Source: Effrenium voratum (Eukaryota > Sar > Dinophyceae > Suessiales > Symbiodiniaceae). Taken from it: DNA of 64,000 bases. Shown in pieces: positions 21,091 through 32,749 of this stretch. Position 1 is the stretch's first letter, and every line of letters begins with the position of its first letter. A model generated the notes under the pieces. The model had not been told where the DNA came from. It ran no database searches and was given only the letters and a program-made list of their open reading frames with translations. The translations under genes were made by a program, and so were the position numbers. The stretch covers positions 1 to 64,000 of the forward strand of contig CAUJNA010001215.1 in assembly GCA_963377175.1 (NCBI GenBank), in the 5' to 3' direction.

Positions 21091-21664
21091 TTGGTGGGTT
21101 CCATGTTAGTGGACAGGAGGGTAGTGGGAACCCCGAATGAAGTTAAACCCCTGGTTGATTTTGATTGGGAACTGCCCCCCTTTAGTGGGGACTCAGACAA
21201 CTCTTCGAGGGAACACTGCCGCTATTAACAGGACCTCACTCCCTCATTTCCTGGACTTTAAACTTTTTGGGAAGACCATTTTAATGGTAAATTAAAAGTT
21301 TTGGCTTTTTCCGGCCACGTATTGCATTTTTCACAACAACCAAATTTGGCCATGAGTATGGGAGCAAACTAGAAATGAAATTATGCAGCCCGTTGTAAAC
21401 AATTATTTGTGTAGTTTCTCCCGTTTAGCTTTCTTAATTTAAGAATTTTGCAGCCTTAGGGTAGGGGTGTATATCTGTCACTGCGTATTGGATATCATTG
21501 GCAAATAACACAGCTATGATTTCCATTGAGTTTGTTCTTGATTTGGCTTGCTTTTTATGAGCTGTTTTTCATTGATTTTGAACGGGGCTTTGGTATTGAT
21601 TTTACAGCTCTTGAAATCAATTCGTTTTTATTGAAAAAAGGCTGCTTCAATAGAAAGCGAAAGT
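21091..21664. other. AT-rich right part of TIR element
   Basis: No gene is seen. From about 21500 the sequence carries several TTGATTTT/ATTGATTTT and CAATAG motifs, mirroring those next to the left end. Confidence 0.5.
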
Positions 21665-21696
21665 TACTGATTCGAATCAATAGCCGATGTCCAGGG
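21665..21696 (-). repeat. Right terminal inverted repeat
   Basis: The plus strand ends in AATCAATAGCCGATGTCCAG followed by GG. This is the inverted copy of 17014-17045. GATT follows directly. Confidence 0.75.
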
Positions 21697-22104
21697 GATT
21701 TGCCTTTTCACTGTCCGCCTTTTCCTTTGCCGGTCTCATAGGATGCAGAACCTTTGTTTCCATCGGAAGGATAACGGAATTTGGGAAATTCCTTTCTTTC
21801 CTTTCTTGCCTTTGCCTTTTCCCCATATGTCTGGTCGTAGGGTTCATAGTTTTCGTTAGCAATATTGGCCTTTCCGCCGGATGCGCTCTTGCGAAAGGTT
21901 TTGAAACCACCGTCGATCGCTGCCCTTGTTGCTTCTGGACTTTTGCCTTTTCTTGATCCGAATCTTCATTTCCGCCCAGACACTTTTCTAGCAATGAGTG
22001 CGTCACTCTCCTTGAGCACCCAAAATGTAACTTCATCTTCCGTTGCCACGAATCCTTCATATCCTTCTTCTTTCGTAACCCAAACCTTCTCCTTTGTATT
22101 TGCC
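21697..22104 (-). pseudogene. Retroelement gag remnant (part 1)
   Basis: One minus-strand frame reads KVWVTKEEGYEGFVATEDE, FWVLKESDALIARKVSGRK, an in-frame TGA near 21966, then RFGSRKGKSPEATRAA and finally KGSASYETGKGKGG. The Lys/Gly-rich tail and Tyr/Phe/Trp-rich 'EGY/FWVL' blocks are what gag tails of dinoflagellate copia elements look like. The frame is cut by the terminal inverted repeat at 21696. Removing the 17014-21696 segment with one copy of GA would continue the reading directly into 17011 and below. Confidence 0.55.
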
Positions 22105-22596
22105 TTATGGAGGTCGGATGGATGGATCTTGGATGGTTGTTCTGATCGTGATGAAGAGATCGTGATACTGTGCTTTCAGCATCTCGTAGGAGTCAGTCGT
22201 TCTCTCTCCACTCTGGATGTTGAAGAATTGTGCCATGAGGTTGTCATTGAGGGAGAATGCGTCCCTGTGTTTTGTCTGCGTGCCGTTGATGTGCTGTCTC
22301 AGCACTTCTGGATCGTCTGCGGCAAGGGCGCTGCCCTGGTACCGGCAGCTTGCTTGCGCTGGACAAGTCTTCTTTGGTTTGCGTCTTGGACAGATGCAAG
22401 AAGCTCTGGTGACTGCGCCTGCAAGCATCTCCCATGAGTTTGCTTTTGGGGAGAGGTCCTTTCTTGGATGCTTCACTTGTGGTGAATGTCGTCCAATCAT
22501 CCACAAGTTCCTCATGTGAACCAGCTGACTTTTGCGTCGTATGATGGCGGCTGTTTGGAGGGGTTTCCAGCGAGCGACCCAGGAAGCCTTCTCCAT
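22105..22596 (-). pseudogene. Retroelement gag-like remnant (part 2)
   Basis: The minus-strand frame of 163 codons begins Arg/Lys-rich and ends in DDPEVLRQHINGTQTKH, SLNDNLMAQFFNIQSGERT and SYEMLKAQYHDLF. The helical, polar second half looks like a structural gag domain. No zinc knuckle is present. It precedes part 1 in transcription order but is offset in frame from it, so the gene is decayed. The assignment rests mainly on context. Confidence 0.4.
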
Positions 22597-22901
22597 CGGA
22601 TGACCACTGCCTGCGTGTCAGTAGGATCCACTGAAGTACATCGAATGAATGTATTGACCAATGGGTGTCTCTGATAAATAGATAGGTAGATGTTGCACTT
22701 GTAAGCGTGGCGCAAGGTTCTTGCTCTCTGATGTGGAATCGCGCACGAGGTGTGAAAAGAAAGGCCCTTGAGCTAAAACGGTTGATGGAAGATAAACTGG
22801 TCAATGCGAAGCAAAAGCAAGCACACACACACACAACCACCCGCAAAAAAAAAAACTGGGCCCCGACCCCGAAAGTCTATTGTAACAACTTGGTTGTTGC
22901 G
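22597..22901. other. Spacer with (CA)n and poly-A run
   Basis: The spacer contains an 'ACACACACACAC' stretch near 22823 and an A-run at 22846-22855, between two gag-like remnants. No gene is seen. Confidence 0.5.
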
Positions 22902-23174
22902 CTACGAAAAGCAAAGCTTGCAGACTCCGGCCTTTTCCTCCTTTGGTGTTGTTGTGGCTGTCTTTCCTTTGCCCTTGTGCTTGCCATTCTTTCCTTTGCC
23001 TTTACATGTTGCTCCTATGTCCATTGGTGCTGGTCCTCGACTGTTGTTGCCTGATGTGATTGCTGGTAATCTGTGTAGTGGGTGATCTGATCTGTGCATA
23101 TGTTTCAATGTTTCCTGCTTGCAGCTGTAGGTGTTGCCGTAATGGTCCTTTTGTCTCATTGAGCGGTGTTGCAA
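22902..23174 (-). pseudogene. Gag linker remnant with PMDIGA and GKGK-rich tail
   Basis: The minus-strand frame from 23174 reads NNSRGPAPMDIGATCKGKGKNGKHKGKGK and ends with AGVCKLCF just before a stop. The 'PMDIGA' motif followed by Gly/Lys runs and the first Cys pair of a zinc knuckle is the typical linker before the nucleic-acid-binding knuckle in dinoflagellate copia gag. The second half of the knuckle is missing. Because this would normally lie after the structural gag part, it probably comes from a second element, inserted next to the one at 21.7-22.6 kb. Confidence 0.6.
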
Positions 23175-23520
23175 TCAAGCAAGGCTTTGATGAGATGTGC
23201 TGGGAAGCAAGACGATGCTGAGGTTTGCTGCGCAGCAAGGCTGTGTTAAGATGTGATGCGCAGCAAGGCTATGTCGAGATGGGATCTGCGATGTTCGAGC
23301 TGGGAGTTGCAGAAGTGTACTACGCGGTCTACTTTTGTACTTAAATCTTTCGTGCTCGAAACTTGCGATATTGAATCGCTGCAGAAGTCATAATTCGCGT
23401 ACTACTTTGGCACTTAAACTTCGTTTTCAAGCCGGAGCTGCAGAAGTGCCCTTTGCGTACTACTTTCGTACTTAGCCGGAGCCACAGAAGTGTAATTCGT
23501 GTGCTACTTTCGTACTATTG
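23175..23520 (+). repeat. Two short tandem arrays (GCAGCAAGGCT, ~35 bp; GCAGAAGTG, ~75-85 bp)
   Basis: Between 23180 and 23290 the block 'GATG(C/T)GCAGCAAGGCTRTG' recurs about four times. From 23305 to 23520 'GCAGAAGTGTAATTCGCGTA' followed by 'CTACTTTCGTACTTA' recurs about four times. Both are degenerate. Confidence 0.7.
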
Positions 23521-23524
23521 AGGG

Positions 23525-23790
23525 AAAATCGCACGGAGCTGCAGCGAGAGCGATCAGACGCGCGCGATCCCCGCAGAGAGCTCGTCGATTCACATTGCGC
23601 CGCAGCGCCGACCCCCGCGGTCCCTGTAGAGGAGCGATCCGACACGCACGATTTTCTCACAGGAATCGTCGGCGAGTTTTCAAGCACGCGCGGCGCCGCA
23701 GCGAGAGCGCCCCGAGACGCACGATCCCCGCAGAGTTCATCCTGCCGACGCTCCAACGGCGCACAGCGCCGTTTTCAACAAACCTCAGCA
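23525..23790 (+). repeat. GC-rich ~70-bp repeats shared with 59945-60287
   Basis: Units read 'GCCGCAGCGAGAGCG', 'CGACACGCACGAT', then 'CCCCGCAGAGAGTTCGTCG'-like sequence, in about three degenerate copies. The same components in the same order lie upstream of the large gene at 60340. The open frames here (23499-24002 and neighbours) are Arg-rich artefacts. Confidence 0.6.
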
Positions 23791-23939
23791 GACGTCGATG
23801 TTGGCAGCGGGCGCCCGCAAAACGGTTCCGCCCGAACTCGCATCATGTTCTCGACAAGTCGCAGCGCATCACCTTCAACAAGCGGCGTCAGACGGCTTCG
23901 TTTGTAGAAACGTTGCGCGAAGGGACACCGTTGCGGCCT

Positions 23940-24070
23940 CCAGGTAAGCCAGGCTGCGTAAGCTTGGCTGGTAAGCTAAGCTGTGCCGGCTACGCTGCGT
24001 AGGCTAGGCTGCCTAAGTCACGCTGTGCGAGCTTGGCTGCTTGAACTAGGCTGCGTGAGCTAGGCGTGCG
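23940..24070 (+). repeat. Degenerate ~18-bp repeat (TAGGCTGCGTAAGCT)
   Basis: About seven imperfect copies of a 'GCTAGGCTGCGTAAGCTTG'-like unit stand in tandem. Confidence 0.7.
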
Positions 24071-24889
24071 ATCAGTGCGCAAGCATGATGTCATCCTGGC
24101 AGGAATCGGAGCTCCCGGCTTGGTTCTGTCCAATGGGATCTTGGCATTTTCGGGTTCTGAAAGCAATCCGACCAGACTCTGAAGTATGCCCCAGACATCA
24201 CCCAGGCCAAGGATTTTGTGACAACATATCTCTGGATAAGGTCCACTGTTTTGTCTCCTCGCACGAAACATCCGATTCCTTTGCGACCTCCTGGGTCAGC
24301 GCAAAGCGTAGCCGGCCTGGATGAAGAGTTGCCGCGCAAGGGATTTGTGGTTCCACCTGCTTCTTGGGGGCATATCGCAGGAACAATGGGAATCCCACAT
24401 TCGACTTTCCTTCCCACCCACCGTGCCTCGTGCGGCGCGTTCGGCTGCTCCGCGATCGGGTTTGTTTCGCCTTGTGTTGCCTGCTCCCATCCTTCGAAAA
24501 ATGGTAAGGTCTTCATAGTGACCTCTTCTGTGAGCAGTTTCTCGCCCAGCATCAGGCGCATCGCGAAGCGGTTTGTGGGTTTCGCGTTTCGTGGGGTCCC
24601 GGGAAGCAGAAACGACAACAACTTCCGGCTGATTTACATTGGTTCACCTAGTTTCCCGCATCCTTGCAGAACAAGCGGCGTTCTGTGTCTGTTTTGCCAA
24701 TGCCGAACGAGAGGTCCTGACACGCCTAAGGGGGACGGTGCATCCTCAGCCCCTCGCTAGAGGCCTATGCTCAAAACCCTAGAAACATTTAGTGTCTTTA
24801 TTGGCACACTCGTTCACAAACCCCTTGTAGTGGTGGCTGTGCTGGTTGAATGGGCCGCATTGTGAGGAACCCTGTTGTTGGCAAAGCGC
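24071..24889. other. No recognisable gene
   Basis: Open frames of up to 180 codons exist on both strands (24218-24760 plus, 24091-24621 minus) without any family motif. No reason was found to prefer one strand. Confidence 0.35.
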
Positions 24890-25235
24890 TTTGTTAAAAC
24901 GCGTTTGCACTAGCGCACTTGCACGAGCGCACTTGCGCGGCCACGCTTGCGCGAGCATACTTGCACGAGCGCGCTTGCAGGAGCACAAGCTCGCATTGCG
25001 AGGGGTTCTGCCGGAAACGCGCCAGGGAACTGACACCAGCGCACTCTCACGAGCAAACAAGCAAAGGGCTCGAGAGCAAAACGCAGGCCACACTCGAGAA
25101 GCGCACTTGCACGAGCGCACTTGCCCGAACACTCTTGCCAAATCATGCTTGCAGGAGCGCGCTCCCAGGAGAGGACTTGCAGGGACACTCTTGCAAGCTC
25201 TTGCAAGAGCACGCTCGCAGGACGCGCTGTCAAAT
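24890..25235 (+). repeat. Second copy of the 14-bp minisatellite
   Basis: The units CGCACTTGCACGAG and CGCACTTGCGCG recur, with the same 'CACTCTTGCAAGAGCACGCT' spacer and 'CGCAGGACGCG' as at 13505-14735. The array is interrupted around 24990-25100 by unrelated sequence. Confidence 0.9.
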
Positions 25236-26451
25236 GCTAATCTGCGAGTCGGCAACAAGAGAACAGCGGCTGGTTTCCGTTCTCCACGCAAAGCCAGGGT
25301 TTCCCACAGGAGTTTCTGGAAATGGAGGCTTGCAATTGAGAATTTGCATTCCTGGGTTGTACACAGGGAAACCGAACCCGCGCGTCGGTGTAGCACTGGT
25401 TGAGACCATGACAGTAACTTTCGTGCCAGGGGGCGAAGGAAGTGCTGCTGCTTCTCCCAGAAGATGCTGCAGAGGTTCAGCCGCTCCCTGGCACGAGCCG
25501 CCATTCGGATATCTCGTGCGCCCTTCAAAGTGAGGAGAAGATCTCCTCAAGCCCGTCTAGCGAATTTGTAAAAAGGTGGTGAATTGACCAGCCCAGCCAA
25601 ACCACTGCATTTTTGGCATTTCGCGCCTCAGAAAATGACTTGGCGCAAGCTTCGCGCAAAAACCCTGGTGCGCATGGTGTTTGCAAGGAGCTGCGCCTTG
25701 GTGCGGTCTGGAGCCGGCGCAGTCTAAGAGGCTACGGGGAGAGGTTTGCTTGTGGCAGCTGAGACAACATTGCGCCAATGGCATGTAATCAACATTTGTC
25801 AGTTGGCTAGGCCATGAGGTTTCCTGTCGATCGAAATTAATAAGGGGTACCATTGAAGTTCGTGATTGCGCAAAACTTTACTGCTCTGGAGGTTTTGGGG
25901 TGGAGGTTGTACACCTGCTCGCTTGAGTCAAACTGCAACAACCTCGCGTTCTTTCCAAAACGGGAGACGATGCTGAATGGAAAACAATGCTCGTTGCGTG
26001 TGGCGCAGATTGGGGCTCACGAATGCAAAGCACCATGGATTCGGACTCTGTTCGCACGCGCCTTCTGGGCGGGAGCCTCACACTGCGCCAAAATCTACGC
26101 TCTACTCCAACCCCGCTTTCTGGCCCTAAAACGACCACACAAACAAGAAGTTTCCCAGCGCTGCGACCCCAGATGCGCCCCAGTCCAGCCAAACCGGCGA
26201 TCTGTGCTTGCAAGGTTCCCATTTCTGCAGAGCCCGCTTTGGTACAAGTCCAGCGCGCGAACTGAACCTTGGCCACGCACTGGGGCGAGAGGTGTCAAAT
26301 CGGTCGGTGCCAAATTTCGCGGGTTACCGAGTGTTTTTTCAAGGGTCCTGCTTATTCGCTTCAAACACAAACGGTAATCATCTCGCATCAAGTTGAGGGT
26401 TAGGCTATTATAGCAGGTGAGACAAGGAAGAAGCGAGCCTTTAGAAAGCAA
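25236..26451. other. No recognisable gene
   Basis: Several overlapping frames of up to 174 codons lie on both strands and none has a recognisable motif. No repeats stand out. Confidence 0.35.
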
Positions 26452-27140
26452 GTGGAGAGACACCTTGGCGCAGTTCGTGGCAACTTCGTCACAGAGATTG
26501 ATGAAAAGAAAGCAAAGCTTGACGCACCCGTGAGTGTCAGCGCTATGACGCCTGGTTGGGCAAAGCGTTCGCAGTCTTGGTACGGCTTCCTGTCTAAGCT
26601 CTTGAAGGAAGGTTTTCCGGACAGCGGGCATGAAGCAGTCAGAAACCTGTTCATGGCCCTGCCGCCCCCCTCCGCAAAAGTTCGCACATTGGCCTTCCTC
26701 AGGTCAATCTTGGCGTGGCCAAGTTTCAAGATGGGACTTCTTTGCAGGCCCCCCAGCTCGGAGAGATGTTCAGAGACTATGCGAGGTTGCAGCTTCTTTG
26801 CATGAGGAAGTGAAGTTTGCTATTTTGTTGCGTCAGTTGCGTGCTTATTTGAATGTGCATGTTTCGGTATCAGACTTTTCGCGCAGCCATAGCGGATTTT
26901 GACGCAGCAAAGGCCAAGCAGCAACCATGGCACGCGTACTCAGGTTGGAGACGGCCCTGCGGGCATGGAAGTGACAGAATTTATTGCAGCGGCAAGGGCA
27001 AGGCCAGCAGAGCGACAATGGCAACTTTTGTGGGAAAGGCGAAGGCAAGGACATCAAGCGCGAAACTGCCGTCAAATCAAATGTCGGCAAGTTATGCGGT
27101 TCCAACTCGACACGCTGGCAATCTGCAAGACCCATGAAAA
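26452..27140 (+). pseudogene. Retroelement gag remnant with split CCHC zinc knuckle
   Basis: Plus-strand pieces in different frames line up as a gag protein. EVKFAILLRQLRAYLNVHV (from about 26809) comes first, then YQTFRAAIADFDAAKAKQQPW (from about 26865), then a Pro/Gly/Met hinge. A Gly/Lys/Gln-rich linker follows, with NGNFCGKGEG in one frame and GHQARNCRQ in another (about 27020-27085), together giving a C-x2-C…H-x4-C knuckle broken by a frameshift. The 117-codon frame at 26452-26805 precedes it and may be the N-terminal part. This is a different gag type from the CCCH-finger gag at 47.5 kb. It is inactive. Confidence 0.6.
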
Positions 27141-29844
27141 ACCAACATGCTTGCTGCTGCAACTGACACGCGCTGGCTTGAACCATGTTCACAAATCCAC
27201 AGTTCTCAACAAGATGATCATCATCTGCTGCTGTCAAATCGTAAATGGCACTGTCAAACTCCTCATTGTCTGGAAACACGCGCACACGTCTCACTCTTTG
27301 CTGCGTGTTGGGCGCAACTGGCTGCTGTGGCTCCACAAGCTCGTTCCTGACTGCCAACTCCTATTGGCCTAGGTGTGTGGATGTCCCTGTTCCGTCTTAG
27401 TGCTTGCCACCGAAGTGTTTCAGATGCATCTTTTCCAGCGTTTCCTGGTGTCGTGGACGCACGCGTTTTAGAGCAGCATTAAGTGCAATGGGAGCTTTCA
27501 GAGCAGCCAGGTTGTCTGGAAGGTTTGGTTACGGACGGAGTTTGAGTCCAAATGGTATGCCAAACCTTTGGAGCTGAACTGCCTCGACGCGACAATGGTT
27601 GCGCTAGATGACTAACCAACAACTCTTGCGCGCGTGCCAGGTGGTTCATGGGAGCTCTTTGAATTGCGCCCAAACATGGGTGTTATGCGAGACTGTTTGG
27701 GTGTGGGTGTTCCTGCGGAATGCGTTGAAATGCTTTTGACAGGCGCGTTGCATCTTGCTCAGGGTGATGAGCCTGAACTTGATTCTGTTCAGGAGATTTT
27801 TGAGGCGCCCAAGGATGCTGCGCAGCACAGCAGCACAGGTGTGAAGCAGCACAATCAAATGCGAGTCAAATGCGAGTGAGAGGGTGTCCATGTTTGAGCG
27901 TTGATTTTGTTTACGCTGGATATACAGATGATCCGAACGAGCAGAAGCTGTGTGTCCTGCTTGTGCGTGATTCGTCTTCGCACGCAGTCAGTGCACCTCC
28001 CATGAAGGACAATTTGCATCATGGCAGTTGAAATGAACCGGTGTTGCTCAAGCTGCAAGGCATATTCAGCGAATCAGGGCCTAACGGCTCGCAAAACCTT
28101 CAGTGAGAGATCATGCCGGTAAAGGATGTGACAGGCATGGTCATGGGCGCATGCGCCGTGGATTGTAACACAGCTGAGCGCCTGCAGTAAGCTGGAGGAG
28201 GGCTCGGAACCGGTTTTAGCTTTGCAAGTTCAAGGGCGTCAGAAAGGATTGCAAAAACGAAAGCAAGCTCTTGGGCAAGGTGGTTTGCGACGTGCCAATT
28301 TAAGGCACGCAGCATGAAAGGCTGTGTGCGGTTGACGAAGTCCGTGTGAAGAACAGGTGCTTTATGGACAGATTTCCTTCGCGGCAGCTTGAGCACCAAG
28401 TTGTTGGCCAAACTATTTCGGCAAAGGTTGCATGAAGCAAGCGTGCATGAGCAAAGTTTTCACGGATAGCGACTGGGAGGTGTTTGCAGTGAATGGTTTG
28501 ATTGTTGGTGGAGTCAGCAGATCGCAAAAGGTTGTGAGCCGGAGCTGTCAAGGCTGACGAAGTGGAGAAGATGGCGAAATCAAGACCGTTGAAGTCGCCC
28601 GTCCCAAGAAGAAGAAGATCCTGACCCCCCGCAACAAGCAACCGCTAGCAGGGAAGGCTGTGCCGAAGCCTGAAACCAAGGCAACGCCAAAGTGCCTGTG
28701 TCTGCCAGGTTATCTGCTGAGATTCTGCAATTCTTGTGAACCCAGCGCGCCTGAGTCTGGAGCTCCCAAACTTGGTTGTTATCCAGCACGCGTCAAAGCG
28801 CACTCCTTGTTGCCGAAACACTCACAGCAGTAAGAACTTCGCCTCACACACCACTGCGTGACGACCGAGCCTTTCAGCTGGCGTGCGCTTTTGGATTGGT
28901 ATATGGGTGGAAGATCAATCGCTGTCACGCCATCCTCTTCTTCCTCCTCCGACGACGTTGGCCAATTGCCATCATGTCAAGGCCTTGCGCTCAGTGCTGA
29001 TGAAAAAAAGGTCTTCGCTCTTTTTTCAAGAAGAGGGTGGTTTGCTGCAACATCAATGACCGCGTAAAGCTCCTTCTGACGGATCTCGCTGTCGAAGGGA
29101 CCCTCCGGATCCTCGCGCCCCGGCTTGGAACCGACGCATCGATGTATTCCCGTTCCATTTATAGCGGATCCATCCTTTTCAATTTGGCCAATGTCGTGGC
29201 CGGCTGCTGTGAAGAAATGGATCTAGCGGCGACTGTTAATTTTCGTGTCGTTGGAGTGCACCCGGTCAGTCCGTGACATGTTGCTGATGAGGGTGCGGGG
29301 ATTGATATCCGTGACTTTGCTGCGACGTCCAAGTAACCGAGCGTGGCCCTGCATTTGCGCTTTTAGGGCTAACCAAGACCACTCCTGCAACCTCCACGCC
29401 CCACGACATCATTTCCAGATCAGGATACGACGATGACATTCGAATTGTCTTGGCAAGCGTTGATAGCCCGCTCGGCCGCATCGAGGGATTGGGTAAGGCC
29501 CTATCCCCACGTCACCTCACTCCACACAGTGTGCTCGTGGCCAAATAATCTATTCTCTTGGGGGACCGCACCGATGTTGGTCCTCGCAAGCGCCTTGCCA
29601 AAAAGATGTAATTTGCCGGTTGCTTTTTTGCTTGCGTGACTGGGAATACAGACGATGGTATTTCAATAGTTGGGGGAAGATCAGCATCAGGCTATGATGC
29701 GCTGCGCAGGAAGACAGCAAAGCAGCTCTTGCGGATTTGCGTTTCACGCAGGCATTCCTGGTGGACATGGCTTGTCCACATCTGCAGATGTTGCAGCAGT
29801 AACTGAGGTCTTGGGTTAGGGCCTTAGCAGATTTGCTCTGATAA
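27141..29844. other. No recognisable gene
   Basis: Only short frames are seen, including an acidic 81-codon frame at 27634-27879 (plus) and a 113-codon frame at 28300-28641 (minus). Neither shows a known motif. No tandem repeats were noticed. Confidence 0.35.
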
Positions 29845-30129
29845 ATGTGTGGCTGTGATCGCTTTGGCTTGTGCGGTATTTTCTTGCGCAGGAAGGTTGT
29901 GAAATTGCAGCAGCCACTAGAGAGGTATGACGCCGAGTGTTGCGTTCAGCATCAGCTGAACATGCTCTTTGGTGCAGATGAAAAGCAGCAAGCCCGCTTG
30001 GCAGCTCTGGAGAATCAAGATTCAGATGGCGAAAACGAAGGAACATTGTCAGAAGATGCGTCTTCTTTGGATGAAGTAGTGCACGAAATGCGAGGCGTCA
30101 GTATGAAACTGCCGTGTCAGCTGGATTGA
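29845..30129 (+). CDS. Hypothetical 94-aa ORF
   Basis: An ATG-started frame of 94 codons has a Cys-rich start (MCGCDRFGLCG) and an acidic second half (ENQDSDGENEGTLSEDASSLDE). I do not recognise it. The shift from a basic to an acidic segment is protein-like, but the frame is short, stands alone, and could be chance or an exon of a host gene. Confidence 0.2.
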   Translation: MCGCDRFGLCGIFLRRKVVKLQQPLERYDAECCVQHQLNMLFGADEKQQARLAALENQDSDGENEGTLSEDASSLDEVVHEMRGVSMKLPCQLD

Positions 30130-32749
30130 GAAACCAAAGCAGAAGACATGGAAGGCTTGGAGTGGCTTATGAAAATCCACGCAGGTCGGGGGCGCCGAAG
30201 CTGGACAACTTGAAGGTAGAGTTCGGCCGGCTGGCGTCTCTGGTGATCAGCAATTCAGCACCCGCTGCTTTTCGGGCACGCTCACGCGAAGGCATTCAAA
30301 TTTGCGTTGGTTGTTTCTTCTTGCGGGCTGCACACCCATTGGCCAGGAACAACTGTGGTGTGTGTTGGTCGTGCGCCTTTTGAACATGAACAAGAAGTTA
30401 ATCCAGGGCCCCGACGAACTCCGGCGAACTCCATGAAGCCACCAAGGTTTGTACTTGGAAGGAAGTTCCAAAAAGTTCGTTGGTTCCTGGCGAATTTTGG
30501 CTCTTCTTTTCGTTCTATTGCGGGTGTCATCTGGGCCACTTTGTGTGTGAGGAGCCTTGTGCTGTGGTGTTGGTGGGGAAAGCATCCTCTCATGCGGTAA
30601 CGTGTGGACAACGGTTGGGGCTTGATAGTTACTGCCACATTGGGGGCGCACTGAAAGCAAAAACTGCTCAGATGTCATTTGACGAACTGGTTGATGATAA
30701 GATGAGATCGATGAAGAAGGCGGATCTTGTCAGTTTGCTCAATAATCTCATGAATGAGTTGAGCGTGAAGGATCAACATCTTCCTGGTCAAACGGCCAGG
30801 GTGTGGTGATCTCCCGAAATCAGGAACGCTGAAAGGGGGGCAAACAGCGCGTACGGACTCTTTTGGGTAGTTTTGTGTGAATCTATTGAAAACACATGTT
30901 TTGGAAGGGGTGCCAAAGTTAGTCCAGAATCCCGACAAGCTTCTGACGAACTTACCTATCCCGCGAAATTTGGCAGTTCGAGCTGGGCATTTCACGCCGT
31001 TGGCCGCGTGATGCGTGAGAGACAACGAGGGACTTTCAGCAGGAGCCCGTAGATCAGTCCTTGAATCCACAAAAAGCGCGAGTTGTGTGAGATCCAACTT
31101 GTGGCGCCAGAGCTTTCTGGGGCTTTAGCCGCTGCCATTGGCGCAGCCAGTGGCCGAACACCCTCTAAGCGTTGATTCCCAATTTAGGCCTCCGTGCTGG
31201 CATTGCTTTCAACGCCTCCAACGCTGAGCGCGCACGTGCTCACCTTCCTTTTCTGGGGGGTTGGAAGCGGCGCCTAAGCTCTTCTCGTTCAGCCCGCTTC
31301 TTGGAACACACCCGGCAGGGAAGGCAACAAAGGCTTCGGTTGCTGAACCTTAAGCCACAAAAAACCGGTACCTATGCGACGTGGCCCTGTGCCAAGGGGG
31401 ATCCAAGCCAAGGTGGCATCTTTGAAGCTTTCCTTGCCCGGATTACGAGCTGTGCTGCAGCCCGGAGATGCTTCTTGGAACGCATTGGTACGTGCTTTTT
31501 GGTGTGGTTTAAAAAGAAAGCCACAGGGAAAATGCAATTTTAGGTACCCATTTTTTGTGACACGTGCCCACTGGGTAGCAGTACAATACACAATGACACA
31601 TTGCCCGCTCGTTTTTTTAGCTCAAGGATTGCAACTGGATGGCCCAAGATGGCCCAGAGAGACAGCTTGACCGTGTTCTGTTGTGCGTTTCGTAAAAGGG
31701 CGACGCGTGTCAGCTGTCAGCTGGTCTGCAGCGTGCGCAATCTGTTGATAACTGGAGTAGTCCCGGACTCCTGTTGCGCAACGCCGGTTCTGAGACAACC
31801 CAGGTCAAAAGTTGGGCTGGGCATCCAAACCCGACGCAAAAGAATCTTTTCGAGCTTGTTTTGAATGAAGGCAGACAAGAAAACCACCGTGTGCCGCTTT
31901 GTTCGGGGCCAACGAACCGTTCAGAATGCGACCCAAAAAGAATTTGGATCCCACGTGGTGTTGGGAAACCAAAACAACCTGTTGCAGCCTGCCGTAGCAG
32001 GTGCTGTTCATCCCCCTCTGGTGGTGGCACGAGGTGCGCACGGTGCATGGGCCTTCGGTGTCCAGCACCTTCCGATTCCACACGGAGGCCCGAAACCGAA
32101 ACGAAGCACACTGCGCCATCCGCGCTTGCAAGCCGCATCCTGGGAAGCCAAAGGGACAGTGCTTCAACACTGGTTCAACATGTTTACATAAACAATGGAC
32201 AAGGTTCTTTGTGAGGGTTCACCCCCTTTGAGGGGAAGGTGGTTTTTTTTGGGCGGCTACTCTTCAAGAGTGTAAACAGTTGCTTGTCGGTAGCTGTCCA
32301 CCAACATGATTCTTGCAAAGGATCACGCGTTCAAACATCAGCAAGCTACACATAAACGAGGGGTAAAGTAGTGGACTAATTACCTTTGATGAGAGGGAGC
32401 AAGGATATCTTTGTTTTGGCAAGATGTATGGTCATGCCAATCCAAACTAGGTGGCCCGCCTGATATGCCCTATGTAACTGCATTTTTAGACACAACCGCG
32501 TGTCAGGGTTAGAGGGGGAGTGATCACCAAAACTCGGCTTCCAGGCGCAGTATGGGTGTGGGACAGTGTTAGGGAGTCACAAGCCTTCGCACCACGGACT
32601 GCGAGCCCCCCGTTTCACTTGGAGAGCAGCTGGCGAGGATGCGGAGCGCTTTGCCAAAGTTATGAACGCCTTCTACCAGTTTCACAAGAATGCCAAGGAG
32701 CCACTCGGTGGCCAAACGAGAAAGACGCTAATGTTGTTGCACGGAGCCC
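30130..32749. other. No recognisable gene
   Basis: Frames of up to 146 codons occur on both strands without motifs. The sequence is of mixed composition with no evident tandem repeats. A 213-codon frame (32520-33161) runs into the repeat family that follows and looks like chance. Confidence 0.35.

Larger units (their letters stand above)
17014..21696. mobile_element. 4,683-bp AT-rich element with terminal inverted repeats
   Basis: The left end reads CCCTGGACATCGGCTATTGA onwards. The right end, on the opposite strand, gives the same sequence: 23 bases identical, then two mismatches over the next nine. GA at 17012-17013 and at 21697-21698 could be a 2-bp target duplication. Copies of TATTGATT in both orientations cluster next to both ends, as transposase-binding repeats do. 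The inside is AT-rich compared with its flanks, holds a ~117-bp satellite and other tandem repeats, and shows no transposase, so the element would be non-autonomous. It splits a minus-strand gag remnant. The superfamily is unassigned: the CCCT end recalls piggyBac, but TTAA flanks are absent. Confidence 0.65.

Noticed and set aside
23499..24002. Arg-rich 167-codon frame
   Set aside because: It covers GC-rich tandem repeats; neighbouring frames are equally open.
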